DNA from: Nitrobacter sp. 62-23
GTDB taxonomy: Bacteria; Pseudomonadota; Alphaproteobacteria; Rhizobiales; Xanthobacteraceae
Direction: 5' to 3'
DNA: 40,178 nt
Assembly (NCBI RefSeq): GCF_001897285.1
Contig: NZ_MKSM01000064.1
Location: 142,792-182,969 of the forward strand
The first letter of the stretch is position 1. Every line of letters begins with the position of its first letter. Both the position numbers and the translations under genes were made by a program. The notes under the pieces are model-generated. The model saw only the letters and a program-made list of their open reading frames with translations, did not search any database and was not told the origin of the DNA. Shown piece after piece: positions 10,618 to 18,208 of this stretch.

Positions 10618-11309
10618 GCCGGCGTTCCCTTGGAGCCACCGCGAAATCCCGTCGCCATCACATAACGCTCCGACGAATCCTGCCGGCTCGCGGCCGGCTT
10701 CACATGGCGGACCGTCCGGTAATCGCGTTTGAGTTGCGCCAGCAGATCGGCGTCCGCCCCGCTCTGAAACACCTTCGCGATGAACGTCCCTCCGGGCCGC
10801 AGCACGTCAGCCGCGAACGCGGCCGCGCTCTCCACCAGACCGACGATCCGGAGCTGATCGGTCTTGCGATGACCCGTGGTGTTGGCCGCCATGTCGGACA
10901 GTACGACATCCGCACCGCCTTCCATCATCGTGGTCAGCCTTTCCGGCGCATCGGCATCGAGGAAGTCGAGCCGGGCGAACGTCACGCCGACGATCTCCGG
11001 CATCTCAAGAAGATCGATGGCGATCACCTTGCCCTTGCCGTCGGCTGCGCCGACGCGCCGGGCCGCAACCTGACTCCAGCCGCCAGGCGCCGCGCCGAGA
11101 TCGACCACCGCCAGACCGGGTTTCAGGAAATGATACTTGTCGTCCATCTCGATCAGCTTATAGGCGGCGCGCGAACGCCAGCCGTCGCGCCTGGCCTGCG
11201 CGACATAGGGATCGTTGAGCTGCCGCTCCAGCCAGAGCTTGGACGAGAGTTTTCGCTTGCCGCCGGTCTTGACGGTCACGCGCAGCCGGCCGGTGGTGTC
11301 TTTCGCCAT
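10605..11309 (-). CDS. rlmE: 23S rRNA (uridine2552-2'-O)-methyltransferase
   Basis: RlmE/FtsJ methylates the ribose of U2552 in the A-loop of 23S rRNA and promotes 50S assembly. The 234 residues contain SAM motif [16 protein letters not shown] (68-82) and the catalytic K-D-K-E tetrad K51, D139 (SDMAAN), K179 (IAKVF) and E214 (SSERY). The ATG at 11309 gives the usual [10 protein letters not shown] start; the frame is open to 11342. The N-terminus is basic, as in the alphaproteobacterial members. It lies 128 bases downstream of the Ppx-like gene on the same strand, probably co-transcribed. Confidence 0.95.
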   Translation of the reverse strand: MAKDTTGRLRVTVKTGGKRKLSSKLWLERQLNDPYVAQARRDGWRSRAAYKLIEMDDKYHFLKPGLAVVDLGAAPGGWSQVAARRVGAADGKGKVIAIDLLEMPEIVGVTFARLDFLDADAPERLTTMMEGGADVVLSDMAANTTGHRKTDQLRIVGLVESAAAFAADVLRPGGTFIAKVFQSGADADLLAQLKRDYRTVRHVKPAASRQDSSERYVMATGFRGGSKGTPAHPA

Positions 11310-11437
11310 GTCTAACTGTCTTGCGCGGACTTGATCCGGCATCCATCAAAGAACAAGCCGCTGAAGCGCGCTTTGGAACCACCGCGCCTGGATGGGTTGC
11401 CGGATCATAGGTGAACGACGTGACGCCGTCTTGTGCA

Positions 11438-12502
11438 TCAATTCAGTTGAATGACGCCGTCCTCGCGCATCATCTCGACCAGCATGCCCTCGCGCAGGCC
11501 GCGATCCGCCACCCGCAGCCGCGGCAGCGGAAAGGCCCGCCGAATGGCATCCAGGATGGCACACCCGGCCAGAACCAGATCGGCGCGCTCGGCCCCGATA
11601 CAGCCGTTGGCCACCCGTTTTTGATAATCCATGCCGCACAGCCGCGCGATGGCCTGGGTAATTTCGATGTCGTTCATCCAGATTCCGTCGACCTTGCGGC
11701 GGTCATAGCGCGCAAGGCCGAGATGAAGGCCGCCGAGCGTGGTCACCGTACCCGAGGTGCCGAGAAGGTGCATCCCGTAGAGATTGAAGCCATGCTGGGC
11801 GGCGAACGCGCCAAGGTTGGCCGTGACCTCGTCGATCATCGCTGTATAGGACTGCGGTGTGACGTCATGTCCGCCAAAGCGCTCGGCCAGCGTTACGACG
11901 CCGATCGGAAGCGACATCCATGCCTTGGTATGCGGTTCACCGCCTTCGCGGTCGCGTTCGATACGGACCAGTTCCGTCGAACCGCCGCCGATGTCGAACA
12001 GAATCGCGCCGCGCGCTTTCGGATGAATCAGCGGCGAGCAGCCGACCACCGCGAGCGCGGCTTCGGTCTCCCGATCGATCACCTCCAGCTCGATGCCGGT
12101 CGCGGCAGCGACGCGGCTGCGGAAACTCTCGGAATTCGACGCCGCCCTGCACGCCTCCGTCGCGATCAGCCGCAGCCGGTCTGCTTTCCTCGCACGCATC
12201 TTGTCGCGGCACACGATGAGCGCGGCGATGGCGCGTTCGATCGCCGCCTCGCTGATACAACCGGTGGACGAGATTCCTTCGCCAAGCCGGACGATCCGCG
12301 AAAACGAGTCGATCACGCGGAAACTCCCGTTTGCCGGGCAGGCAATCAGCAAACGGCAGTTGTTGGTGCCCAGATCGAGCGCGGCGTAAACACCGGAGCC
12401 GTCGACCGGCGATTCGCCGAGGGCCCTTGCCATGGTCATGGCTGGTTCCTGCGGACTGCCGCGCGGCTCAGGGTCAACGCGACACAACGTATCGTCATTC
12501 AT
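11438..12502 (-). CDS. Ppx/GppA family phosphatase
   Basis: An exopolyphosphatase / pppGpp phosphohydrolase-like protein of the ASKHA fold. From the ATG at 12502 it is 354 residues. The first phosphate-binding motif is LDLGTNNCRLLI (42-53), the catalytic glutamate region is IDRETEAALAV (142-152), and the second phosphate loop is FDIGGGSTEL (169-178). About 40 residues at the N-terminus are disordered. It is shorter than full E. coli PPX (about 510) because it lacks the C-terminal HD-like domains, as is usual for alphaproteobacterial members. Substrate preference (polyphosphate or pppGpp) cannot be read. The start is chosen over 12526 because GGAAAGACG precedes it. Confidence 0.9.
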   Translation of the reverse strand: MNDDTLCRVDPEPRGSPQEPAMTMARALGESPVDGSGVYAALDLGTNNCRLLIACPANGSFRVIDSFSRIVRLGEGISSTGCISEAAIERAIAALIVCRDKMRARKADRLRLIATEACRAASNSESFRSRVAAATGIELEVIDRETEAALAVVGCSPLIHPKARGAILFDIGGGSTELVRIERDREGGEPHTKAWMSLPIGVVTLAERFGGHDVTPQSYTAMIDEVTANLGAFAAQHGFNLYGMHLLGTSGTVTTLGGLHLGLARYDRRKVDGIWMNDIEITQAIARLCGMDYQKRVANGCIGAERADLVLAGCAILDAIRRAFPLPRLRVADRGLREGMLVEMMREDGVIQLN

Positions 12503-12739
12503 GAAATCGTCTTTCCGCGGGGGCAAACGTCAGTTCGAAATACCCGCTCAACGAGCAATGCCTTTTTCACGGAAAGTTTAGCAGCGCAGCCCGCCAGTGC
12601 AACCGGCCTCATCCATCCGGATGGCCGCCGACGGAGGGGCTCGATAAGCTATCGCACTGCAAAAAACCGGTGTCGCAATCTTCCGTGATATGGAGTAACA
12701 CGCGCTGCCACGACGCTCACAAAGCCCGATGATCCGCCG

Positions 12740-13210
12740 TTGACCTCCATCCGTATCTACGTTGATGCCGACGCCTGCCCCGTGAAGGACGAGATCTATC
12801 GCGTCGCCGCGCGTCACGGCCTGCCGGTCAGCGTCGTCGCGGGCGGATATATCCGTGTGCCCGACGATCCCCTGATCGAGCGTATCGCAGCCGGACCCGG
12901 CATGGATGCCGCCGACGACTGGATTGCGGCGCGCGCCGGCAAAAGCGATGTCGTCGTCACCGCGGACATCCCGCTGGCGAGCCGCTGCGTCAAGGCGGGC
13001 GCCAGCGCGATCGCGCCAAACGGCAAGCCGTTCACGGAGCAATCGATCGGCATGACGCTGGCCGTCCGCAACCTGATGACCGACCTTCGCGCCAGCGGCG
13101 AGGTCACCGGTGGCCCGCGCTCGTTCCAGCCGCGCGACCGCTCGGCGTTCCTGTCGGCGCTGGACCAGGCCATCCGGCGCATCCAGCGCGCCCATGCGCA
13201 GCAGGACTGA
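12740..13210 (+). CDS. YaiI/YqxD family (DUF188, UPF0178) protein
   Basis: A 156-residue protein whose N-terminal [20 protein letters not shown] (4-23) is the hallmark of the DUF188 family, a PIN-like fold of unknown biochemical role. Conserved aspartates D9 and D11 and the later [13 protein letters not shown] and ITPNG-like ([10 protein letters not shown]) segments fit. The chosen start is TTG at 12740; no in-frame ATG precedes the conserved core, so a TTG start seems real. It ends 4 bases before the ABC-F ATG, suggesting co-translation. Confidence 0.88.
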   Translation: MTSIRIYVDADACPVKDEIYRVAARHGLPVSVVAGGYIRVPDDPLIERIAAGPGMDAADDWIAARAGKSDVVVTADIPLASRCVKAGASAIAPNGKPFTEQSIGMTLAVRNLMTDLRASGEVTGGPRSFQPRDRSAFLSALDQAIRRIQRAHAQQD

Positions 13211-13214
13211 AACC

Positions 13215-15029
13215 ATGGCGCCGCCGCTGATCCAGTTGAAGGATATCGCTCTGACGTTCGGCGGCACGCCGCTGCTGGGCGGCGTGGAACTCACGGTATT
13301 CGAGTCCGAGCGGCTATGCCTGATCGGCCGCAACGGCTCCGGCAAATCGACGCTGCTGCGGATCGCTGCCGGACTGAGCGAGCCCGACAGCGGCAACCGC
13401 TTCGTGCAACCGGGCGCCACGGTGCGCTATCTGCCGCAGGAGCCGGATTTCGACGGATTCCAAACCACGCTCGCTTATGTCGAGGCCGGGCTCGGCCCCG
13501 GCGACGACCCTTATCAGGCACGTTATCTGGTCGAACAGCTTGGCCTCACCGGCGAGGAAGACCCCGCGCATCTCTCCGGCGGCGAAAGCCGGCGCGCGGC
13601 GCTGGCGCGGGTGCTGGCGCCCTCGCCCGACATCCTGCTGCTGGACGAGCCGACCAATCATCTCGATCTCACGACCATCGAATGGCTGGAGGGCGAACTC
13701 GGCTCGCGCCGCTGCGCGCTGGTGCTGATCAGCCATGACCGGCGCTTCCTGTCCAACCTCTCGCGCAGCACTGCGTGGCTCGATCGCGGCCATATCCGGC
13801 AGATCGACCGCGGCTTTGCGAAATTCGAGGAATGGCGTGACGAGGTGCTGGCCGAGGAAGAGCGCGACCAGCACAAACTCGACCGCAAGATCGTCGCCGA
13901 GGAACACTGGCTGCGCTATGGCGTCTCGGGCCGACGCAAGCGCAACGTCAAGCGGCTGGCGGGCCTGCATGAACTGCGCCGGCAGCGGCGCGATTATCGC
14001 GGCACCGCCGGCAGCGCGACCCTCGCCGCTGCTGAAGCCGACAAATCCGGAAAGCTCGTCATTGAGGCGAAGGGCATTGGCAAGCGTTACGGAGATAGAA
14101 GGATCGTCGACAATTTTTCGATCCGCATCCAGCGCGGCGACCGCATCGGTATCGTCGGCCCCAACGGCGCCGGCAAGACCACATTAATCAACATGCTTAC
14201 GGGAGCCGATGCGCCCGACGGCGGCGCGGTGCGGCTCGGCGCCAACATCGAGATGGCGACGCTCGACCAGCACCGCGAAAGCCTCGACCCAAAATCGACA
14301 CTGGCGGAAGCGCTGACCGGCGGACGCGGCGATCACGTCATGGTGGGCGGCACGCCGAAGCACGTCGTCAGTTACATGAAGGATTTTCTGTTCGCGCAGG
14401 AGCAGATGCGCACGCCGCTCGAGGTGCTGTCCGGCGGCGAGCGCGGCCGGCTGATGCTGGCGCGCGCGCTGGCAAAGCCGTCCAACCTTCTGGTGCTGGA
14501 CGAGCCGACCAACGACCTCGACCTGGAAACCCTCGACGTGCTGGAAGACATGCTCGGCGACTATGAGGGCACCGTGATCCTGATCAGCCACGACCGCGAC
14601 TTCCTCGATCGCGTCGTGACCTCGGTCATCGCTCCCGAGGGCGACGGCCGCTGGATCGAATATGCCGGCGGCTACACCGACATGCTGGCGCAACGTGGCG
14701 CCGACCTGAACCGCGAGGCACCGCGATCCGCGCCGGCATCCGAGGCGGAGCGTCCTGCAAAGGCAGCGCCTACGGCCTCGCCCGGCAAACGACGCCTCAC
14801 CTTCAACGAAAAACACGCGCTGGAGACGCTGCCGAAATTCATCGCGAAACTTCAGGCCGAGATTTCAAAGCAACAGCAGCGCCTGGAAGACCCGAACCTC
14901 TACGCGACAGATCGCGCGGCCTTCGACAAGATCTCGCTTGCTTTAACCAAAGCGCAGGAGGAATTGCAGCAGGCCGAGGATCGCTGGTTGGAGCTGGAAA
15001 TGCTGCGGGAGGAGATAGAGGGCGTTTGA
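13215..15029 (+). CDS. ABC-F family ATPase, Uup-like
   Basis: A soluble, ribosome- or nucleic-acid-associated tandem ABC ATPase without membrane domains, 604 residues. The first nucleotide domain has Walker A GRNGSGKST (38-46), signature LSGGE (120-124) and Walker B ILLLDEPTNHLD (140-151). The inter-domain linker is about 200-280. The second domain has Walker A GPNGAGKTT (315-323), signature LSGGE (405-409) and LLVLDEPTNDLD (425-436). Residues about 535-604 form a charged helical C-terminal domain with a likely coiled coil (KFIAKLQAEISKQQQRLED), as in Uup, which binds DNA/branched nucleic acids. The ATG at 13215 begins right before the conserved PLIQLKDIALTFG; the longer frame to 13110 overlaps the previous gene. 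Confidence 0.92.
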   Translation: MAPPLIQLKDIALTFGGTPLLGGVELTVFESERLCLIGRNGSGKSTLLRIAAGLSEPDSGNRFVQPGATVRYLPQEPDFDGFQTTLAYVEAGLGPGDDPYQARYLVEQLGLTGEEDPAHLSGGESRRAALARVLAPSPDILLLDEPTNHLDLTTIEWLEGELGSRRCALVLISHDRRFLSNLSRSTAWLDRGHIRQIDRGFAKFEEWRDEVLAEEERDQHKLDRKIVAEEHWLRYGVSGRRKRNVKRLAGLHELRRQRRDYRGTAGSATLAAAEADKSGKLVIEAKGIGKRYGDRRIVDNFSIRIQRGDRIGIVGPNGAGKTTLINMLTGADAPDGGAVRLGANIEMATLDQHRESLDPKSTLAEALTGGRGDHVMVGGTPKHVVSYMKDFLFAQEQMRTPLEVLSGGERGRLMLARALAKPSNLLVLDEPTNDLDLETLDVLEDMLGDYEGTVILISHDRDFLDRVVTSVIAPEGDGRWIEYAGGYTDMLAQRGADLNREAPRSAPASEAERPAKAAPTASPGKRRLTFNEKHALETLPKFIAKLQAEISKQQQRLEDPNLYATDRAAFDKISLALTKAQEELQQAEDRWLELEMLREEIEGV

Positions 15030-15040
15030 GTGTTCGTCAG

Positions 15041-15056
15041 ATCAAGGCCGCTTGAT
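15041..15056. terminator. Weak hairpin after the ABC-F gene
   Basis: ATCAAG at 15041-15046 and CTTGAT at 15051-15056 form a 6-bp stem with a GCCG loop, 11 bases after the ABC-F stop. No U-run follows. At best a weak terminator separating the ABC-F gene from the lower-GC islet. Confidence 0.25.
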
Positions 15057-15114
15057 TGTCCCCTGTCATGTCGCGATAGCGGATCGGTAATGTTGCGAGA
15101 AGAGTGACAGCCTA

Positions 15115-15666
15115 ATGATAATAAGTTTGAACGGATGGCCTGGCGTTGGGAAGCTTACGGTGGGACTGGAGCTTGCCGATATTCTGGAAGGCAGGCTGCT
15201 GGATAGCCACACATTATTCAATGTAGCAATTACCCTGACCGATTACCGTAGTTCAGAATACTATGATGTAGCTCGCAGGGTTCGCGACATAGCTTTTGAA
15301 TACGTCTTGCGATTGGCTCCCTCTGTCCCCGTCATCTTGACAAACGTCATCGCAACGGGGGGACCGAGCGGCTTCGCAGAGGAGCACTGGCAAGCGGTTT
15401 GCCACCTTGCCCGCGATCGGAAATGCCATCTTTACTCGGCCACGCTTGATTGCGAGCCTGACGAGCAAGTTCGCCGGATGGCTTTGCCATCACGACGGGC
15501 GCACAAGAAGCTATTAAGTCCTACAATAATGCCTGAGCTACGGCGAACGCGATTCCTCTTCGACGACGGCGCAGACTATAGAAACACATTTGATAATAGC
15601 GGTAGCGATCCGCACGCGACAGCGGTGGAGATTGCATCGTGGGTTCGCGTTACTTTGCCCTTGTGA
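15115..15666 (+). CDS. Small P-loop NTPase / kinase-like protein
   Basis: A 183-residue protein opening directly with a P-loop, IISLNGWPGVGKLTVG (2-17). The GVGKLT variant of Walker A, in place of GKS/GKT, is recurrent in a family of small kinase-like AAA_33/shikimate-kinase-fold proteins, so it need not be inactive. The pattern RLLDSHTLFNVA follows, then an arginine-bearing LID-like region (PSRRAHKKLLSP, about 126-137) and FDDGADYRNTFDNS near the end. Catalytic details and substrate are not identifiable. Base composition is lower in G+C than flanking genes, with AT-rich codons (ATA, TTA), suggesting acquisition. It lies 82 bases upstream of the RES-domain gene on the same strand. Function not assigned. 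Confidence 0.72.
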   Translation: MIISLNGWPGVGKLTVGLELADILEGRLLDSHTLFNVAITLTDYRSSEYYDVARRVRDIAFEYVLRLAPSVPVILTNVIATGGPSGFAEEHWQAVCHLARDRKCHLYSATLDCEPDEQVRRMALPSRRAHKKLLSPTIMPELRRTRFLFDDGADYRNTFDNSGSDPHATAVEIASWVRVTLPL

Positions 15667-15748
15667 ACAGCATCTTCTCTTTGCCGCTATATAATCCGAA
15701 AGGACGAGAATTCAGGATAGGGCAAGCACCTACTCCGCTTGGGATTGG

Positions 15749-16291
15749 ATGATGAATGCAAAACAGATCAGGCTGAAGACAGTTAGCGGTCCATTTTTCC
15801 GGTCTGTTTTAGCTGATCGTGTAGGTGATGTGCTGGCACCCCCAGGACCGGAAAGTGCGGGCCGTTATCATCGTCCGGGACAAGCCACGCTCTATATGAG
15901 CCCAAAACTGGAATGGGCGATGATCGCGGTGTCAGGCTACATACGTGAAGATGGCCATCTCCGTGTCGCAGTGCCACTGATGGTCAGCGATGCTCATGTG
16001 TTCGATCAGCACGACGAGGAAGCCTGTCGGATACTCGGCATCGACCGCAACCTTTCAAACGCACGATGGCGGCCAGCCCTCGAAGCTGGGCTGGAAGCAC
16101 CTTCGTGGCGCAATGCGGACGCGGTGCGGGCGGCTGGCGCAGATGGCATCATTGACCGCTCACGGATGATCCCGGGTGGGTGGCACGTCAACTTGTTCCG
16201 CTGGAACGAATTTGGCGGCCCGTCAGTCGAGGTTATCGGTGATCCCATCGCGATCCAACTTTCGGTTGATGGCCCAAGATGGGGCTTGTAG
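15749..16291 (+). CDS. RES-domain protein (putative NAD+-consuming toxin)
   Basis: A 180-residue protein that fits the RES fold. The expected key positions are present: an FFR opening (16-18), R39 in AGRYHRPG, Y49 in TLYMS, E55 in SPKLEWAMIAV, and S138 in ADGIIDRSRM, followed by a WHVNLFRWN strand. RES proteins such as MbcT and ParT are ADP-ribosyltransferase-like enzymes that degrade or use NAD+ and are normally neutralised by an Xre/MbcA-type antitoxin encoded next door. Here no such antitoxin is seen; the immediate upstream neighbour is the P-loop protein. The gene starts ATGATG at 15749/15752 with a weak purine-rich leader. Convergent with the flavoprotein gene to its right. Confidence 0.78.
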   Translation: MMNAKQIRLKTVSGPFFRSVLADRVGDVLAPPGPESAGRYHRPGQATLYMSPKLEWAMIAVSGYIREDGHLRVAVPLMVSDAHVFDQHDEEACRILGIDRNLSNARWRPALEAGLEAPSWRNADAVRAAGADGIIDRSRMIPGGWHVNLFRWNEFGGPSVEVIGDPIAIQLSVDGPRWGL

Positions 16292-16402
16292 CTGGTCGAT
16301 ATGCGTCAGGCTTAACGTGCGCCTCGCCCTGGCAATTCTCAGCCCGCACGAGGAAGGTCCAAGTATTCGCGTCGGCAAGTGCGCGGCGGATCGTATTTCG
16401 GG

Positions 16403-17662
16403 CTACCAGGCTTGCATCCGTAATAATGGAGGATGCCGCAGCCATTTCAGCGCGCCGCGCCCGGCCGCCGCGCCGGTCGCGAACGACGCCTGCAACAGAT
16501 ACCCGCCGGTCGGCGCTTCCCAGTCCAGCATTTCTCCGGCGGCGAACACGCCCGGCAGCCGGCGGATCATGTAGTCCTCATCGAGTTCGTTAAATGCAAT
16601 TCCACCCGCGGACGAAATCGCACGCGCGATCGGCGCTACTCCAGTCAGCATCACGGGAACAGCACGGATCAACGCCGCGAGCGCAGGCGGCGGCATCGAT
16701 GCTATGCTATCGTCGGCAGCTCTCGCTGCTTCCTGCAACAGGCCGATCGCAACGGGCGAAAGACCGGCGGCCTTGCGCAGCCAGTTCGAGACGGATTGTT
16801 TCCCGCGCGATGCGCTCAACCGGACTGCGAGTTCTGCTGCCGCGATATCGGGCCGCAAGTTGATGTGAAGCGTCGCATGGTCTGAGGCGTTGATGTGCTC
16901 GCGCAGTATCGCCGAAAGGGCGTAGATCGCGCCGCCCTCGGTCCCGCCACGAGTGATGAGAACCTCGCCGCGCACATTGTGCGAGCCAAACGACAGCGCG
17001 ACGTTCTTCAGCGGCTGACCTTCGAAACGATCGCGAAAAACGTCGCTCCACGGCACGCTGAACCCGCAATTGGCCGGCTGTAGCGGCGAGACAGCAACCC
17101 CCTTGCCCGCCAGCTGTTCAACCCACGCACCATCGGAGCCGAGCCGCGGCCAGCTCGCGCCACCGAGCGCCATGATCGTCGCGTCGGCCATAACCATGCG
17201 CTCGCCTTCGGACGTCTGAAATTCAAGGCGGCCATCGCGATCCCAACCGCTCCAGCGATGCCGCAGCGCCAGCGCCACGCCAAGCATATCGAGCCGCTTG
17301 AGCCACGCGCGCAAAAGCGGCGAGGCCTTCAGCGTTTTCGGAAACACCCGCCCGCTCGATCCGACGAATGTCGGCTGTCCGAGATCGTCAGCCCACTTTC
17401 GCAAGGCCTCCGGCGTGAACGCATCAACGGCGGATTGCAAATGCGACTCTGCCGCGCCGTAGCGCGTGACAAATTGCGGCAGCGGCTCGCTGTGTGTCAG
17501 ATTGAGCCCGCCGCGGCCCGCCATCAGGAGCTTGCGGCCCGCGGACGGCATCGCGTCGAACACAGTCACGCGCACGCCGCCTTTCGCGAGAACCTCCGCA
17601 GCCATCAGGCCGGCGGGACCGGCGCCGATAATCGCGGCTTGGACATGGAGAACGTCAGGCAT
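16403..17662 (-). CDS. BaiN/YhiN (HI0933)-like FAD-dependent oxidoreductase
   Basis: A 419-residue flavoprotein with a dinucleotide-binding motif at the N-terminus (AAIIGAGPAGLMAAEVLAKGG, about 9-29). The family motif RKLLMAGRGGLNLTHSE follows at about 43-59, then MALGGASWPRLGSDG in the middle and FAAGEMLDWEAPTGGYLLQ at the C-terminal FAD site. These match the HI0933/YhiN/BaiN family. The substrate is unknown for most members; BaiN acts on bile-acid intermediates, which is not a sound guess here. It follows the valine block on the same strand but is separated from the MaoC gene by 63 bases, so co-transcription is possible. Confidence 0.88.
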   Translation of the reverse strand: MPDVLHVQAAIIGAGPAGLMAAEVLAKGGVRVTVFDAMPSAGRKLLMAGRGGLNLTHSEPLPQFVTRYGAAESHLQSAVDAFTPEALRKWADDLGQPTFVGSSGRVFPKTLKASPLLRAWLKRLDMLGVALALRHRWSGWDRDGRLEFQTSEGERMVMADATIMALGGASWPRLGSDGAWVEQLAGKGVAVSPLQPANCGFSVPWSDVFRDRFEGQPLKNVALSFGSHNVRGEVLITRGGTEGGAIYALSAILREHINASDHATLHINLRPDIAAAELAVRLSASRGKQSVSNWLRKAAGLSPVAIGLLQEAARAADDSIASMPPPALAALIRAVPVMLTGVAPIARAISSAGGIAFNELDEDYMIRRLPGVFAAGEMLDWEAPTGGYLLQASFATGAAAGRGALKWLRHPPLLRMQAW

Positions 17663-17725
17663 GCGATGGGTATGCCTGACTCAGCCGCATACTGCCATAA
17701 CCCATCACGGCACGAGCGCGAGCCG

Positions 17726-18205
17726 TCAGGAAAAGTGCAGAACGGCGAGCCAGTCGGCGACCAGCGCCGACCGCTTCCCGCCCTCGATCTCCACGCTGAC
17801 GGCGGTGCGCGACAGCAACTCGCCGGGTTTGCGAAGCGATGCCTCGGTCAGCATGAAGCGGCCCCGGACACGGGAGCCGGACTTGACCGGCGAGATGAAC
17901 CGGAGGCGGTCAAAGCCGTAATTGACACCCATGGTGACGCCCTCGACCCGCGGCATCACCTCGTATGACATGACGCTGAGCAGCGACAAGGTCAAGAATC
18001 CATGCGCGATGGTGGCACCGAACTCAGTTTCGCGACCGGCCCGCTCCGGATCGACATGGATGAACTGATGGTCGTCGACCACGTCGGCATAGGCATCGAT
18101 CCGCTTCTGGTCGATCAGGTGCCACGAGGACACGCCGATCTCCTGTCCGACCATTTGTCGATAGGCATCGAGCGAAACCGACGTGGTCTTCCAGACGTTA
18201 TTCAC
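17726..18205 (-). CDS. MaoC-family (R)-specific enoyl-CoA hydratase
   Basis: A 159-residue single hot-dog-fold hydratase. The hydratase-2 motif is visible at 38-50 (AYADVVDDHQFIH), with D45 and H50 at the spacing of the catalytic Asp/His pair of PhaJ, followed by IAHGFLTLSLLS. Family members hydrate trans-2-enoyl-CoA to (R)-3-hydroxyacyl-CoA. It starts 3 bases after the stop of the acyl-CoA synthetase, so it belongs to the valine/isobutyrate operon. In that context it might hydrate methacrylyl-CoA or a branched enoyl-CoA, but this is inference. Confidence 0.88.
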   Translation of the reverse strand: MNNVWKTTSVSLDAYRQMVGQEIGVSSWHLIDQKRIDAYADVVDDHQFIHVDPERAGRETEFGATIAHGFLTLSLLSVMSYEVMPRVEGVTMGVNYGFDRLRFISPVKSGSRVRGRFMLTEASLRKPGELLSRTAVSVEIEGGKRSALVADWLAVLHFS

Positions 18206-18208
18206 AAT

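Noticed and set aside
13110-13214. N-terminal extension of the ABC-F protein
   Set aside because: It overlaps the DUF188 gene; the ATG at 13215 precedes the conserved domain directly.
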